Assembly: GCF_963931295.1 (NCBI RefSeq)
Contig: NZ_OZ007001.1
Coordinates: 3,055,001-3,119,000, forward strand
Source of the DNA: an uncultured Mailhella sp.
Lineage (GTDB): Bacteria; Desulfobacterota; Desulfovibrionia; Desulfovibrionales; Desulfovibrionaceae
Direction: 5' to 3'
Length of the DNA: 64,000 nt
Shown: in pieces, positions 1 to 8,685 of the stretch
Position numbering within the stretch: the first letter of the stretch is position 1
Layout: each line of letters begins with the position of its first letter
Notes under the pieces: model-generated
What the model was told of the DNA's origin: nothing
Seen by the model: the letters and a program-made list of their open reading frames with translations, nothing else
Database searches by the model: none
Translations under genes and position numbers: made by a program

Positions 1-266
1 CTGAAAGTAGCCGCCCACGAGAAAGGTGAACACGATGATGGGACCGGCCTTGCCATGCCGGAGAATACGGCGTCCACCAGTCCCCAGGGAGAAACGCCCT
101 GCTGGGGAATGGCGTGATAGGTGGCCGGATCAAGGAGTTTTGTGCCGGTGATGAGATCGTATTGTCCCGCGGGAATGACGTGGGTCAGCGCGGCGGCGAG
201 GATCATCATGGCAAAAACGATGACCAGCGAGTTGGGAAACTGAAATTTTTTTGCGGAAGTGTTCAT
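1..266 (-). pseudogene. YfcC-family transporter, N-terminal part, frameshifted
   Basis: A partial gene runs off the left edge. From the ATG at 266 the protein starts MNTSAKKFQFPNSLVIVFAM and has a first membrane segment followed by THVIPAGQYD, the pattern of the YfcC / C4-dicarboxylate anaerobic carrier family of inner-membrane permeases (12 or so helices). Near base 53 the frame breaks: after FSGM the expected KAGPIIVFTFLVGGYF is present only in another frame, which a single missing C (GCCAAG read as GCAAG) would explain. It lies 30 bases after the M20 peptidase on the same strand, so the pair probably takes up and cleaves a peptide or acyl-amino acid. The substrate cannot be told. The break may be a sequencing error. 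Confidence 0.7.
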
Positions 267-296
267 GGCGGGATCGTCGATAGTCGGCGGAAAAGG

Positions 297-1472
297 TTAC
301 GCGTTGTCGTCCGGCAGGGAAAGAATGGCGGCAACGAGCTTTTTGCACTGGGGCACCAGGGAGGAGAGCAGGGCGTATTCCTCTTTCGTATGGGCGTTGG
401 CCCCGCCTATGCCCAGAGCGCACAGCGTGGGAACGCCCGTCTGCGTGACGAAGGCGCTGTCGGAACAGCCGCCCGTGGAGACGAAGGAAACCGGCCCGTA
501 GCCCAGTTCGCGCGAGGCTTCGTCATAGACGGCGGCCAGCGCGTCGGTGCCCGGCGTTTTCTCCATGGCGGGGTAGCGGGCGAGCACCGTGAAGGAGGCC
601 GAGGTGCCGGGCAGAGGCGTTTGGGCGCACAGGCGCTCAAGGTTTTTCAGGGCGTCTTCGTAGTCGGCATTGGACATGTAGCGCAGGCCGAGAGAGATGG
701 CGCAGCTGTCGGGAATGATGTTGGAGCCCGTGCCGCCCGTAATTTTGCCGCAGTTGAACAAATTGCCGTCCGGGGTGGTCAGCGCTTCCAGACTTTCCAC
801 CAGACGCGCCGCCGTGCGTATGGCGCTCGCGCCCATTTCGGGATTGCGCCCCGCGTGGGCGGCGATGCCTTTCACGTCGATGCGGATCACGGCTCCGCCC
901 TTGCGCTGCGTGACGACCTCATTGCTTGTGGAACCGCTCTCGCAGTTGAAGGCAAACGCGCAGTCTGCGCATTCCTGCTCGAAAAGCTGTCCGCCGAGGC
1001 CGCCGGACAGCATGTGTCCGCTTTCCTCGTCGCTGGAAAGGATCAGCTTGATCTGGCGGTCATGGTAGCGGCAGGCTCTGAGAGCCTTGACGGCAAAGAG
1101 CGCAATGACGATGCCGCCCTTGCAGTCGAAAACGCCCGGACCGTACAGCTTGTCGCCGTCCTGCCGGAACAGTTCGGGCCAGCTTCCCGCGGGATGCACC
1201 GTATCCATATGGGCAATCAGCGCAATGGGGCGCTGCGTTCCCTGCCGGGTGCAGGCCGTCAGGGCGTCGCCGGCTCCGTCGTAGTGCGTTTTGCGGCATG
1301 CCATGTCCATGGCGTCGCAGTAGGTGTCGAGATGGCGGGCCAGACGGCTGACGGCGTCCTTGTCGGCGGAGGGCGTTTCCATTTCCACCAGCCTTTTCAG
1401 AAGCTGGAGCATTTCCGCCTGCCTGCCGTCGAGGTATGCCATGGCCTCGCGCCACAATGTTTTGTTGTTCAT
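297..1472 (-). CDS. M20-family metallopeptidase (carboxypeptidase G2-like)
   Basis: A 391-residue cytoplasmic zinc peptidase of the M20 clan. Seen: IAHMDTV (H88, D90), GPGVFDCKGG (bridging D116), SSDEESG (catalytic E149, metal E150), NCESG (E178), and a late AHTKEE histidine near residue 361; these match the two-zinc site and general base of the family. A dimerisation-type insert follows the E178 region with GIAAHAGRNPE. The length is typical of ArgE/CPG2/PepT-like enzymes. No signal peptide is seen, so this is probably an intracellular aminoacyl or peptide hydrolase. The next gene downstream on the same strand is the YfcC-type permease, suggesting joint use of an imported substrate. Exact substrate unknown. 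Confidence 0.88.
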   Translation of the reverse strand: MNNKTLWREAMAYLDGRQAEMLQLLKRLVEMETPSADKDAVSRLARHLDTYCDAMDMACRKTHYDGAGDALTACTRQGTQRPIALIAHMDTVHPAGSWPELFRQDGDKLYGPGVFDCKGGIVIALFAVKALRACRYHDRQIKLILSSDEESGHMLSGGLGGQLFEQECADCAFAFNCESGSTSNEVVTQRKGGAVIRIDVKGIAAHAGRNPEMGASAIRTAARLVESLEALTTPDGNLFNCGKITGGTGSNIIPDSCAISLGLRYMSNADYEDALKNLERLCAQTPLPGTSASFTVLARYPAMEKTPGTDALAAVYDEASRELGYGPVSFVSTGGCSDSAFVTQTGVPTLCALGIGGANAHTKEEYALLSSLVPQCKKLVAAILSLPDDNA

Positions 1473-2096
1473 AGTCGGCCGCTCTTGTGTTTTCCTGAAA
1501 AAAGATGGCCCAGACTATCCGCATACATGAAAATGTTCAAGAGACAAGGCAACATGAGAATACTTTTACAAACGGCGTCGAACAGGAGATGTTTTGTGAT
1601 ATAAATGACAAAGTAAGACTGCCCGAAAAAACGCTGCGTTGCAGTCACATTTCGTGCGCATCACTGTACAGACGCGTGGCGTCGCATGAACTGATGCAAT
1701 TATGTACTGTGTTCGTCCGCATCGCGAGCCGGACATGAAAGGGAAAAACGCAATGGCAGGCTTTGGGGAAATGCCGACGCTCGCCGATCGGGATGCGATG
1801 GTCGGTCTGCGCGTTTGTGGGATCTGAACCGGCGTACGGCATCGGCGGGGCGGCGGGGACGATTTGGGACGGTCGCAGCTTCCCGCATCTGGTGGGAGAG
1901 CTCTGCCGGAGCCTGCGGCCAGGGAATGCAGGAGCGGCCGTGCATCGGAGCATCGAGCAGCATAATTACCATGCTTTTTAGGCATAATATGGTATTTGAT
2001 ATAAGTATTTGCTATGAATAGGCGTTTCCTTTATCAGAGAGACAACAGAGTTGAACATCCTCATGAAGTCGGGCCTGCGCCCGGGGAGAATGCCAT
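1473..2096. other. Intergenic, no supported gene
   Basis: Divergent promoter space of about 620 bases between the M20 peptidase and the secreted hydrolase. Short open frames exist on both strands but none has a convincing ribosome site or protein pattern. The last 120 bases before 2097 are AT-rich and probably carry the hydrolase promoter. Confidence 0.5.
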
Positions 2097-3176
2097 ATGA
2101 AAAAAGTAAGCAGCATGGCCATGAGCGCGATTGTCGGCATCACGGCACTTGCCGGAGCTTCGATGATGACTCAGGAACAGGCGTTTGCCGGCAGCACTGC
2201 CAAGGAGGGTAAGACAATGACGCTGGAACAAAAGTGGGACAAGACGTTTCCCAGGAGCAGCAAGGTCGATCACAAGAAGGTAACCTTCGTCAATCGTTAC
2301 GGAATCACGCTGGTCGGCGATCTCTACATTCCGAAGCAGACAAGCGGCAAGCTCGCGGCCATTGCGGTGAGCGGACCGTTCGGAGCGGTCAAGGAACAGG
2401 CTTCCGGCCTGTATGCCCAGACCATGGCCGAAAGAGGCTTTCTGACGCTGGCCTTTGATCCTTCCTATACCGGAGAGAGCGGCGGCGAACCGCGCAACGT
2501 GGCGTCTCCCGACATCAATACCGAAGATTTCAGCGCGGCGGTGGATTTCCTGACCACCCTGGACAACGTGGACGCGGAACGCATCGGCATCATCGGCATC
2601 TGCGGCTTCGGCGGCATGGGCCTCAACGCTGCGGCCATGGATACGCGCATCAAGGCCACCGTGGCTTCCACCATGTACGACATGAGCCGCGTCACGGCCA
2701 ACGGCTATTTTGATTCCATGGACGCCGACGCCCGTTATGAACTGCGCCGTCAACTCAACGCTCAGCGTACGCAGGACGCCCGTTCCGGCAAGATAGCGCC
2801 TTCGCAGAACAGACTGCCCGACGCCCTCAAGGGCGACGAGCCGCAGTTTGTGAAGGATTACTTCAACTACTACAAAACGCCACGCGGATTCCATCCCCGC
2901 TCCGTCAACTCCAACGGCGCATGGAACGCGACCTCGTCCCTGTCTTTCATGAACATGCCGCTGCTGAGCTATGCGGGTGAAATTCGCAGTGCCGTGCTGC
3001 TCATTCACGGCGAAAAGGCGCATTCGCGCTATTTCAGTGAAGACGCCTTCAAGAAACTCAAGGGCGACAACAAGGAACTGATGATTATTCCCGGCGCAAG
3101 CCACGTTGATCTGTACGACAGAACGGACATCATTCCCTTCGACAAGATAGAGGCGTTCTTCAAGGCCAATCTGTAA
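2097..3176 (+). CDS. Secreted alpha/beta hydrolase (dienelactone hydrolase-like)
   Basis: 359 residues with an N-terminal signal peptide (basic MKKVSS, hydrophobic core, cleavage near AFAG, about residue 32). The body is an alpha/beta hydrolase of the YcjY/dienelactone hydrolase type: IGIIGICGFGGMG places a cysteine (C169) at the nucleophile elbow in place of serine, GASHVDLYD carries the probable catalytic H336, and AFDPSYTGESGG resembles the oxyanion/lid region of this group. Cys nucleophiles are normal in dienelactone hydrolases. It stands alone, with a strong hairpin terminator directly after the stop. Substrate unknown; a periplasmic ester or lactone is likely. Confidence 0.8.
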   Translation: MKKVSSMAMSAIVGITALAGASMMTQEQAFAGSTAKEGKTMTLEQKWDKTFPRSSKVDHKKVTFVNRYGITLVGDLYIPKQTSGKLAAIAVSGPFGAVKEQASGLYAQTMAERGFLTLAFDPSYTGESGGEPRNVASPDINTEDFSAAVDFLTTLDNVDAERIGIIGICGFGGMGLNAAAMDTRIKATVASTMYDMSRVTANGYFDSMDADARYELRRQLNAQRTQDARSGKIAPSQNRLPDALKGDEPQFVKDYFNYYKTPRGFHPRSVNSNGAWNATSSLSFMNMPLLSYAGEIRSAVLLIHGEKAHSRYFSEDAFKKLKGDNKELMIIPGASHVDLYDRTDIIPFDKIEAFFKANL

Positions 3177-3212
3177 GGATAAACGTTTTGCCGGAGAGGC
3201 AGTGCGCGCAAA

Positions 3213-3237
3213 AAACTCCCCGCGATGCGGGGAGTTT
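3213..3237 (+). terminator. Hairpin terminator of the hydrolase
   Basis: An 11-bp perfect stem (AAACTCCCCGC, loop GAT) lies 36 bases after the hydrolase stop. A second small hairpin, AAAAGGC-GAA-GCCTTTT, follows at 3240-3256. Confidence 0.75.
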
Positions 3238-3270
3238 CAAAAAGGCGAAGCCTTTTAAAAGTTAAAAAGA

Positions 3271-3750
3271 GGGCTCCTTTGTAAAATAACAAGTTGTCTC
3301 GACTCGAAATCCATACACAAAGGACCCCAGCAATGAATGACCAGGGTTTAAATCATACCCGTTGGACCTGCAAGTATCATATACTTTTCGCTCCGAAATT
3401 CAGACGCAAGCTGATATACGGAAAGTATCGCAGAACGACAGGAAAAACTCTGAGAAAACTGTGTGAATACAAAGAAATAGAGATAGTAGAAACAAATGCG
3501 TGTATGGACCATACCATATGCGCATCAAGATTCCACCAGAGTATAGCGTGGCGCAGGTAATGGGGGATTTGAAAGGGAAGAGCTCTTTGATGATATTTGA
3601 GAGTTTTTCGTATCTGCGCCATAAGTTCGGCAATCGTCATTTCTGGTGCACCGGCTGTTTTGTCAGCACAGTAGGAGTAAATAACTCTACGGCGAGAGTC
3701 GATACAAAGCCCTCTGGTCAAATCAAACCGCCCCTTGAAGGGGCGGTTCT
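3271..3750 (+). mobile_element. IS200-type element, copy 1 (decayed)
   Basis: Left-end imperfect stem: GGGCTCCTTTGT (3271-3282) pairs with ACAAAGGACCCC (3317-3328), which includes the Shine-Dalgarno of the transposase, the translation-blocking stem known from IS200. Right end: perfect hairpin AACCGCCCC-TTGAA-GGGGCGGTT at 3726-3748. Between them is a broken tnpA. Exact borders are not set by a target repeat because this family makes none. Confidence 0.8.
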
Positions 3751-3757
3751 GACTTAA
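3333..3757 (+). pseudogene. IS200-type transposase TnpA, frameshifted and C-terminally altered
   Basis: The first frame gives NHTRWTCKYHILFAPKFRRK, the standard start of Y1-HUH transposases. At about 3513 the frame is lost inside the HUH motif itself: GACCATACCATATG would read D-H-T-H-M if one C were restored, and the next frame continues IKIPPEYSVAQVMGDLKGKS and NRHFWCTGCFVSTVG. The usual tail with the catalytic tyrosine (YIxxQ) is replaced by an unrelated sequence. The gene cannot make an active transposase as it stands. Confidence 0.85.
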
Positions 3758-3810
3758 AAGCCCCAGCTCGTCTGGGGGGCCTGAAAATTTATAGTCATGT
3801 GTATGTTATG

Positions 3811-4460
3811 AATACTCCTTTTGATTCGTCAAGAAAGGGGTGCGGTCTGGCAACTGCGCCCATGAGCAAATCAAAAGGATGTCACAATGGGTGACGCAAA
3901 GAAGTTAGCGCATACGAAATGGAACTGCAAATATCACATGGTATTTGTACCAAAATATCTCTGACAGATTTTCTATGGTGAGAAGAAAAGGGCCATAGGA
4001 GAAATCTTGCGGAAATTATGTGAGTGGAAGGGCGTGAGCATAGTAGAAGTGGAATGTTGTCCCGACCATATCCATTATGTTGCTTGAGATGCCGCCCAAG
4101 ATGAGGTATCGGCGTTTGTCGGATATTTGAAAGGAAAGAGCGGCCTGATGATATATGAGCAGCTCGGCGAGCTGAAGTTCAAATATCGTAATCGGGAGTT
4201 CTGATGCCGTGGTTACTCTGTCGACACGGTGGGCACGAATAAGGCAAAGATAGCTGAGTACAACAGGCATCAGCGGCTAAGGATGGCTGAGGATAAGCTG
4301 CAGCCGGCGGCCGGGTATTCCGTACTCCGGAAGCCCGTTTGCGGGGCCGCCGGTAACAGAAATCAGATATCAGATCGTATATGCGTCTCTAGGACGCGGT
4401 TGGTAAGAAAGCTATACAGGAACACAAGAGGCCCCACCGGCTATGCTGGTGGGGCCCCAT
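3811..4460 (+). mobile_element. IS200-type element, copy 2 (decayed, different lineage)
   Basis: Left end: perfect 11-bp stem TCCTTTTGATT (3816-3826) with AATCAAAAGGA (3869-3879), again covering the transposase ribosome site. Right end: strong hairpin GGCCCCACC (4430-4438) with GGTGGGGCC (4448-4456). The transposase sequence differs clearly from copy 1, so this is a second, independent insertion next to the first rather than a duplication. Confidence 0.8.
3887..4346 (+). pseudogene. IS200-type transposase TnpA with three in-frame stops
   Basis: Translation from ATG 3887 gives AHTKWNCKYHMVFVPKY, later GEILRKLCEWKGVSIVEVE, CCPDHIH (the HUH motif, intact), FVGYLKGKSGLMIYEQ, FKYRNREF and CRGYSVDTVGTNKAKIAEY (with the catalytic Tyr region). 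TGA stops interrupt at 3962, 4085 and 4202. The last replaces the conserved Trp of the FWCRGY motif (TGG to TGA). The end is approximate. A relic with no active product. Confidence 0.87.
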
Positions 4461-4505
4461 TTCGCAAGAAGAATTTTTTGAGAAAAAGGACTCGCGGAAA
4501 GCCGG

Positions 4506-6023
4506 TCAGCGCGAGGCGTCGGCCCGTCCCATGACCCTGTTGAAAAATTCCTGAAGCATGGACACCAGACGGGCGTGTATGGCTTCCCGGGTTTCCTCGT
4601 CCACGCTGTTGCACAGGGAGGCCAGCGGCATGGCGGGATCAGCATCCGGGCATGTCGTCTGGAGCGAGGGCGCGTCCGCCTGATGCAGCAGCTGGTACTC
4701 CGTGTTTTGTCCCAGCATGGCAACAAAGCGTCTGGCCTGTTCCGAAGGTCGGTTCCAGCGTTCTTTTTCCGCCCCCACGAACAGGCAGGGAATGTGAACG
4801 TCGGCAAGACTGTCCTGGCTGAACAGCATGGAGAAGCCGGGCGAGACGAAGGCCATGGCCCGGAAGCGTTCGTCCGCCACGGGCGTGTTGTGAGAGAGAG
4901 GCGGCAGCAGGGGAAGCGCCACGGGCGGAGTGGGAATGTCGCGGATCCGGGCCAGCCGGAGCTGGCGTTGATGGCTGCGCGCCACGGAGTCGGCCAGGCG
5001 GCGGAAAAGCTGTTCGCGTGCCTTGACAGCCACATGCATCATGACGGTTTTTTCTTCCCGCTCCAGCGTGCGGTGACGCATGCTCTCCACCAGCTCGTCC
5101 ATGCGGCCGGAGAGAAACGGACGGCACCACGGGCTGTCCGTGGGGCGCAAAAGCTCCCTGACGTCAGGCGAAAGCCCTTCATCGGCCAGCGCAGGCGTAA
5201 CCAGAAAGTTCTGCACCGTTCCTGAAAGCTCTTCCGGAATGCTGTGTTCGGCAACAGGCTTTGGAGGCACGACTTCCGGCACGGAGATGGGAGGAATTTC
5301 ATCGTCGGGGCGGATGTCGGGCTTGATGGTGTCCGGCAGGGTGAGCTCCGGCGAGGGAATCGTCATGTCTTCGTCGCTTTCCCCGGAAGCAGGTTTGACG
5401 GGCGCTCGTTCTCCGCAGAAGTCGGCCCAGGCGTCCGGGGTCATTTCGCCGCCGGCAAGCAGCAGGCCTGCGGAAGCTGGCATGCCGAAGCCGAGAAACG
5501 CTATGCGGGAGGCGTCGGCCTGCGCGCCTATCTGAGGATGCTCAAGCACGACGTCGAGGGCGGCCCTGAGCTGCAGCGCGCGCACGGGCAGTTCCCGATC
5601 GGAGAAGAGCAGCGCCATGTCCTCCCCGTTGTCGTGATCGTGCGTGGGGGCCGCCACGATGAATCCGCGGGAGGCGAGCTCAGCCGCGATGTCGTGATGC
5701 GTCCAGGCCGAGCCCGTGACGTCGTGAGACAGAATGATGACGGGCCACGGCCCTTCCATGATCGGCGCATTGCGCGCGGCGCTGAAGCTCCAGTCGCCCA
5801 CCTTCACGGTGCCGGACTTGCGCCGCGTGGGATACCAGACGCCCATGTGAATCATGAGCCGCTGCGCGGGCAGACTGGAGGAAAGCGTGCGGTAGCCGGC
5901 ATAAATGGTCTGATTTTTTTGCCTGGCCTCCGCGCAGGGCGCAAGCATCAAGACCGTCAGCACGAGGATGACGAGTCGCCGCGTCAGACGAGGCAAGGTC
6001 GGGCAAAAAGAGGTCAGAGTCAT
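4506..6023 (-). CDS. Exported alpha/beta hydrolase-fold protein lacking the nucleophile serine
   Basis: 505 residues. An N-terminal hydrophobic segment (about 16-34) predicts export. The fold resembles PAF-acetylhydrolase/dienelactone-type hydrolases: GVWYPT, WPVIILSHDVTGSAWTHHD with the HG-like oxyanion region, and LASRGFIVAAPTHDHD. At the nucleophile elbow the sequence is IAFLGFGMPASAG, so the normal G-x-S-x-G serine is Gly; the usual late catalytic His region reads LLHQADAP and is also unusual. A long Pro/Asp-rich insert (about 205-270) is inserted after the elbow. It follows mazG by about 30 bases on the same strand. It may be a non-catalytic binding protein. Secreted hydrolase at 2097 is only distantly similar. 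Confidence 0.7.
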   Translation of the reverse strand: MTLTSFCPTLPRLTRRLVILVLTVLMLAPCAEARQKNQTIYAGYRTLSSSLPAQRLMIHMGVWYPTRRKSGTVKVGDWSFSAARNAPIMEGPWPVIILSHDVTGSAWTHHDIAAELASRGFIVAAPTHDHDNGEDMALLFSDRELPVRALQLRAALDVVLEHPQIGAQADASRIAFLGFGMPASAGLLLAGGEMTPDAWADFCGERAPVKPASGESDEDMTIPSPELTLPDTIKPDIRPDDEIPPISVPEVVPPKPVAEHSIPEELSGTVQNFLVTPALADEGLSPDVRELLRPTDSPWCRPFLSGRMDELVESMRHRTLEREEKTVMMHVAVKAREQLFRRLADSVARSHQRQLRLARIRDIPTPPVALPLLPPLSHNTPVADERFRAMAFVSPGFSMLFSQDSLADVHIPCLFVGAEKERWNRPSEQARRFVAMLGQNTEYQLLHQADAPSLQTTCPDADPAMPLASLCNSVDEETREAIHARLVSMLQEFFNRVMGRADASR

Positions 6024-6052
6024 GAGATTGCTCCGCAGCGGAGCTTTTCTGG

Positions 6053-6904
6053 CTAGGCTTCGGGGTTTTCTTTGGGAGCCGCGAAGTCCACGGCCGGGCC
6101 TTGTTCTTCGCGGGGTTCCGCGGCCTTCACTTCGTTCCAGAGTTCGTCCTTTTCGTCCAGACTGAGCGCCTTGAAATCGAGTCCGCGTTCGCGGGCGAGC
6201 TTTTCCATGGCTTCAAAACGGGTGCGGAAGCGGTTGGCCGCAAAGTCCACGGCGGAACCGGCCTTGACGCCCATGCGGCGTCCGAGCTCCACGAGCGTAA
6301 AGATCATGTCTCCGAGTTCGTGCTCCTTGGCGGCGTCGCTGCCCGAGGCGCGGGCGTCGAGCAGTTCAAGCCACTCGGCTTCCACCTGACGTTCGACCTC
6401 TTCGTCGTCGTCCCAGGTGAATCCGGCTCCCGCGGCCTTGGCGTGCAGACGGTAGGCCTTGGTCAGCGGCGGCAGGCCGGAAGGCACGGAAGAGAGCACG
6501 CCCTTGGACGCTTCGCCTTCGGCTTCCTTTTCCGCCTTCTTGATGGCGGCCCAGTTCTTCATGAGGTCGTCGATGCTCTCGCAGTGCTTTTCGCCGAACA
6601 CGTGGGGATGACGGCGGATCATCTTGTCCGCGCCCATTTTGAGGGCGTCGCCGAGGGAGAACTGTCCCGCAAGTTCAAAGCGGCGGGCCATGAGCAGGAG
6701 CACGAAGAGAAGATCGCCCATTTCGTCGCAGGCGTGGCCGGGCTTGCCGGAGCGGATGGCGTCCACGAGTTCATGACATTCTTCTATGAGATATTCGCAC
6801 ATGGATACGGGGGTCTGCTCCTTGTCCCAGGGGCAACCCTTTTCAGGATCGATGAGCTGATTGACGACGTTCTGAAAGCGAAGAAGCTGTTCCTGCTCGT
6901 TCAT
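6053..6904 (-). CDS. mazG: Nucleoside triphosphate pyrophosphohydrolase MazG
   Basis: 283 residues starting at ATG 6904, which has CGGAG eight bases upstream; a 10-codon longer start is possible but lacks this site. MazG hydrolyses (d)NTPs to NMP and pyrophosphate. Two tandem MazG domains are seen: the first has CEYLIEECHELVDAI and CDEMGDLLFVLLLMARR (the EExxE..ExxD metal site), followed by RRHPHVFGE; the second has EWLELLDA and KEHELGDMIFTLVELGRR. The length fits the two-domain E. coli type. The C-terminal 30 residues are acidic and variable. Ten bases or so separate it from the upstream cvpA, so the two and the hydrolase-fold gene are probably one operon. Confidence 0.93.
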   Translation of the reverse strand: MNEQEQLLRFQNVVNQLIDPEKGCPWDKEQTPVSMCEYLIEECHELVDAIRSGKPGHACDEMGDLLFVLLLMARRFELAGQFSLGDALKMGADKMIRRHPHVFGEKHCESIDDLMKNWAAIKKAEKEAEGEASKGVLSSVPSGLPPLTKAYRLHAKAAGAGFTWDDDEEVERQVEAEWLELLDARASGSDAAKEHELGDMIFTLVELGRRMGVKAGSAVDFAANRFRTRFEAMEKLARERGLDFKALSLDEKDELWNEVKAAEPREEQGPAVDFAAPKENPEA

Positions 6905-6943
6905 GATGGACTCCGTTTGAATATGACGGCGCAACGCGCTGAA

Positions 6944-7429
6944 TTACAGTTGAGGAATGTGAAGGTCGAGAGAGCCGGCGAGCGCCTGAATGAAGCGCAT
7001 GAGCGGGGGAAGCACCTGAGATTGCCTGACCACGTCCACGTCCGGCAGCAGCCGGATGGCGATGTAGCCGATGACTCCGGCGAAAAGGAGGCCTTTGGCC
7101 AGTCCGGCCAGCAGACCGAGCATGCGGTCTATGCCGCCGGCAAAGGCGGATTCCAGCATGTTGTGAAGCACATGGGCAAGAAGCCCCACCACAAGAATGC
7201 CCGCCACGAAAAGCAGCGCCATGGAGAGCATGGGCGCGAAGCCCGGCGAAACGCCGTACTGCGTGAGCATGGGCGCAAACTGTGCGCTGAAGGTGCGGGC
7301 GAGCACAATGCCGGCCGCCACGCCGAGCAGGCCCGCGACTTCCTGCACCAGGCCCCGTATCAGTCCCTTGACGCTGAAAAAGAGCAGAATGATGAGAAGG
7401 GCGGTGTCAAGCAGATTGATTTGAAACAT
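6944..7429 (-). CDS. cvpA: CvpA-family membrane protein
   Basis: 161 residues with four hydrophobic segments (about 8-25, 28-46, 65-90 and 105-128). The start FQINLLDTALLIILLFFSVKG and the following LIRGLVQEVAGLLG match the CvpA/colicin V production family, inner-membrane proteins linked to envelope stress and toxin export. Members often sit next to DNA repair or nucleotide genes; here mazG follows. Role in this organism is unknown. Confidence 0.85.
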   Translation of the reverse strand: MFQINLLDTALLIILLFFSVKGLIRGLVQEVAGLLGVAAGIVLARTFSAQFAPMLTQYGVSPGFAPMLSMALLFVAGILVVGLLAHVLHNMLESAFAGGIDRMLGLLAGLAKGLLFAGVIGYIAIRLLPDVDVVRQSQVLPPLMRFIQALAGSLDLHIPQL

Positions 7430-7601
7430 AGGACTTCGGCATTCCTCTGAAATAGGTGTCAGGGTATTGTAGAGGAACCGGCGACACTGTCAAGAAAAAG
7501 CGGACGCCGCGTGCATCCAGGAAGAAAAACGTTGCGCCCCGGCGGCCGAAAGCCGGAGCGGAAATCTTGCCTAAATGAAAAAAAGAGAGGAATATGAGGC
7601 C

Positions 7602-7633
7602 CGTCCGAAGAAGGATGCATCCTTCTTCGGACG
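7602..7633. repeat. Perfect 32-bp palindrome before the nitroreductase
   Basis: The half-site CGTCCGAAGAAGGATG is followed at once by its exact reverse complement. It ends 24 bases before the nitroreductase ATG, thus in its 5' leader or promoter. No T-run follows on the plus strand; on the minus strand it is followed, after about 15 bases, by a T-rich stretch, so it might also end the cvpA-side transcripts only if they ran the other way. A dimeric repressor site or leader hairpin are the main options. Confidence 0.7.
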
Positions 7634-7656
7634 AAACCTTTTTGAGGAGACCAAGC

Positions 7657-8178
7657 ATGAAAGAGACTTTGCAGGATATCAGAACCCGTCGCAGCTGCCG
7701 TAAGTTTCAGCCCCGTCAGATTGCCGAAGAGGAGCTGAACGCCATTCTCGAAGCCGGAACCTGGGCGCCTACCGGTCACGGCTGGCAGTCTCCCGTGATG
7801 GTGGTGCTGCAGGACAAGGCCACCATCGAGAAGCTCTCGAAGATGAACGCCGCCATTATGGGCACGAACGGCGATCCCTTCTACGGCGCGCCCACCGTGG
7901 TCGTCGTGCTGGCGGATAAGTCCCGTCCCACCTATCGGGAGGACGGCTCGCTCGTCATGGGCAATCTTATGCTGGCCGCGCATGCCGTGGGCGTGGCGTC
8001 CTGCTGGATTCATCGCGCCCGCGAAGAGTTTGAATCGGAAGAAGGCAAGGCGCTGCTCAAGAGCTGGGGCATCGAAGGCGACTACGCCGGCGTGGGTCAC
8101 TGCATTCTCGGCTACGCCGCGGAAAACGGCGAAGCGCCCGCCAAGCCCCGCAAGGAAGGCTACATCATCCGCGTGTAG
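7657..8178 (+). CDS. Nitroreductase-family FMN oxidoreductase
   Basis: 173 residues from ATG 7657, which has GAGGAG eight bases upstream. The start IRTRRSCRKFQPRQIAEEEL with the R-R-S-x-R pattern contacts FMN phosphate in this family; GTWAPTGHGWQSP and the late VGHCILGYAAENGEAPAKPRK complete the typical layout. These small homodimeric flavoproteins reduce nitro groups, quinones or flavins with NAD(P)H. The gene is alone, with the 32-bp palindrome just upstream as a possible control site. Confidence 0.9.
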   Translation: MKETLQDIRTRRSCRKFQPRQIAEEELNAILEAGTWAPTGHGWQSPVMVVLQDKATIEKLSKMNAAIMGTNGDPFYGAPTVVVVLADKSRPTYREDGSLVMGNLMLAAHAVGVASCWIHRAREEFESEEGKALLKSWGIEGDYAGVGHCILGYAAENGEAPAKPRKEGYIIRV

Positions 8179-8685
8179 CATTTCGCGCGTGCGTAAACCT
8201 GTTCAGCAGAGCCAGGGCCGCCGGAAACGCGTCTGAAAGCGCTTTGGGCGGGGCGATTGCCGCAAAAGCTCCGGCACAGCGGCGTCATCGTTCGGAGCTG
8301 CCCTGATCGGGCTGCGGCGGACGTGAACATGTCGTCTCCGACACTTCACCTCGTGGCTTTTTGCTGTTTTTTGCATCGTGGGCAGACTGCCTTGACCTTT
8401 GCAGGTCGAAGCGGCCTGCCCCGATGTTTTTGTGCCCGGGGAAGTCTGAGAAGACAAAAAAGGACCGGCTTGCCTTTTTGTTCGGGGGATTATACCTTCA
8501 TTGCCCGAAAATACAGGAAGTTTCGTTGCCGGCGGCGCGCGGGGCACTGTCGTCTGCCGTTCTCCGCTTCCGTCGGAGACGGGAGAAAGCTCCGCCTGAC
8601 GGCGCGGCGGGAAAAGCGCCGGGCGTACGCCGGAAAAGAGTGCTGCGGAATGCGACAAGTCGTCGGCCGCTGCTGTGGAGGAAGC
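8179..8685. other. Intergenic, no supported gene
   Basis: About 500 bases before the hydrogenase maturation operon. Overlapping open frames exist, including one that reads in frame into the TM1266 gene, but none shows a family pattern or ribosome site before 8677. The operon promoter probably lies in the last 200 bases. Confidence 0.45.

Noticed and set aside
3962..4204. Three TGA codons in IS200 copy 2 as recoding (selenocysteine or alternative code)
   Set aside because: One replaces a conserved Trp but the others do not, no other gene in the window uses in-frame TGA, and no SECIS-like hairpin follows; plain decay is simpler.
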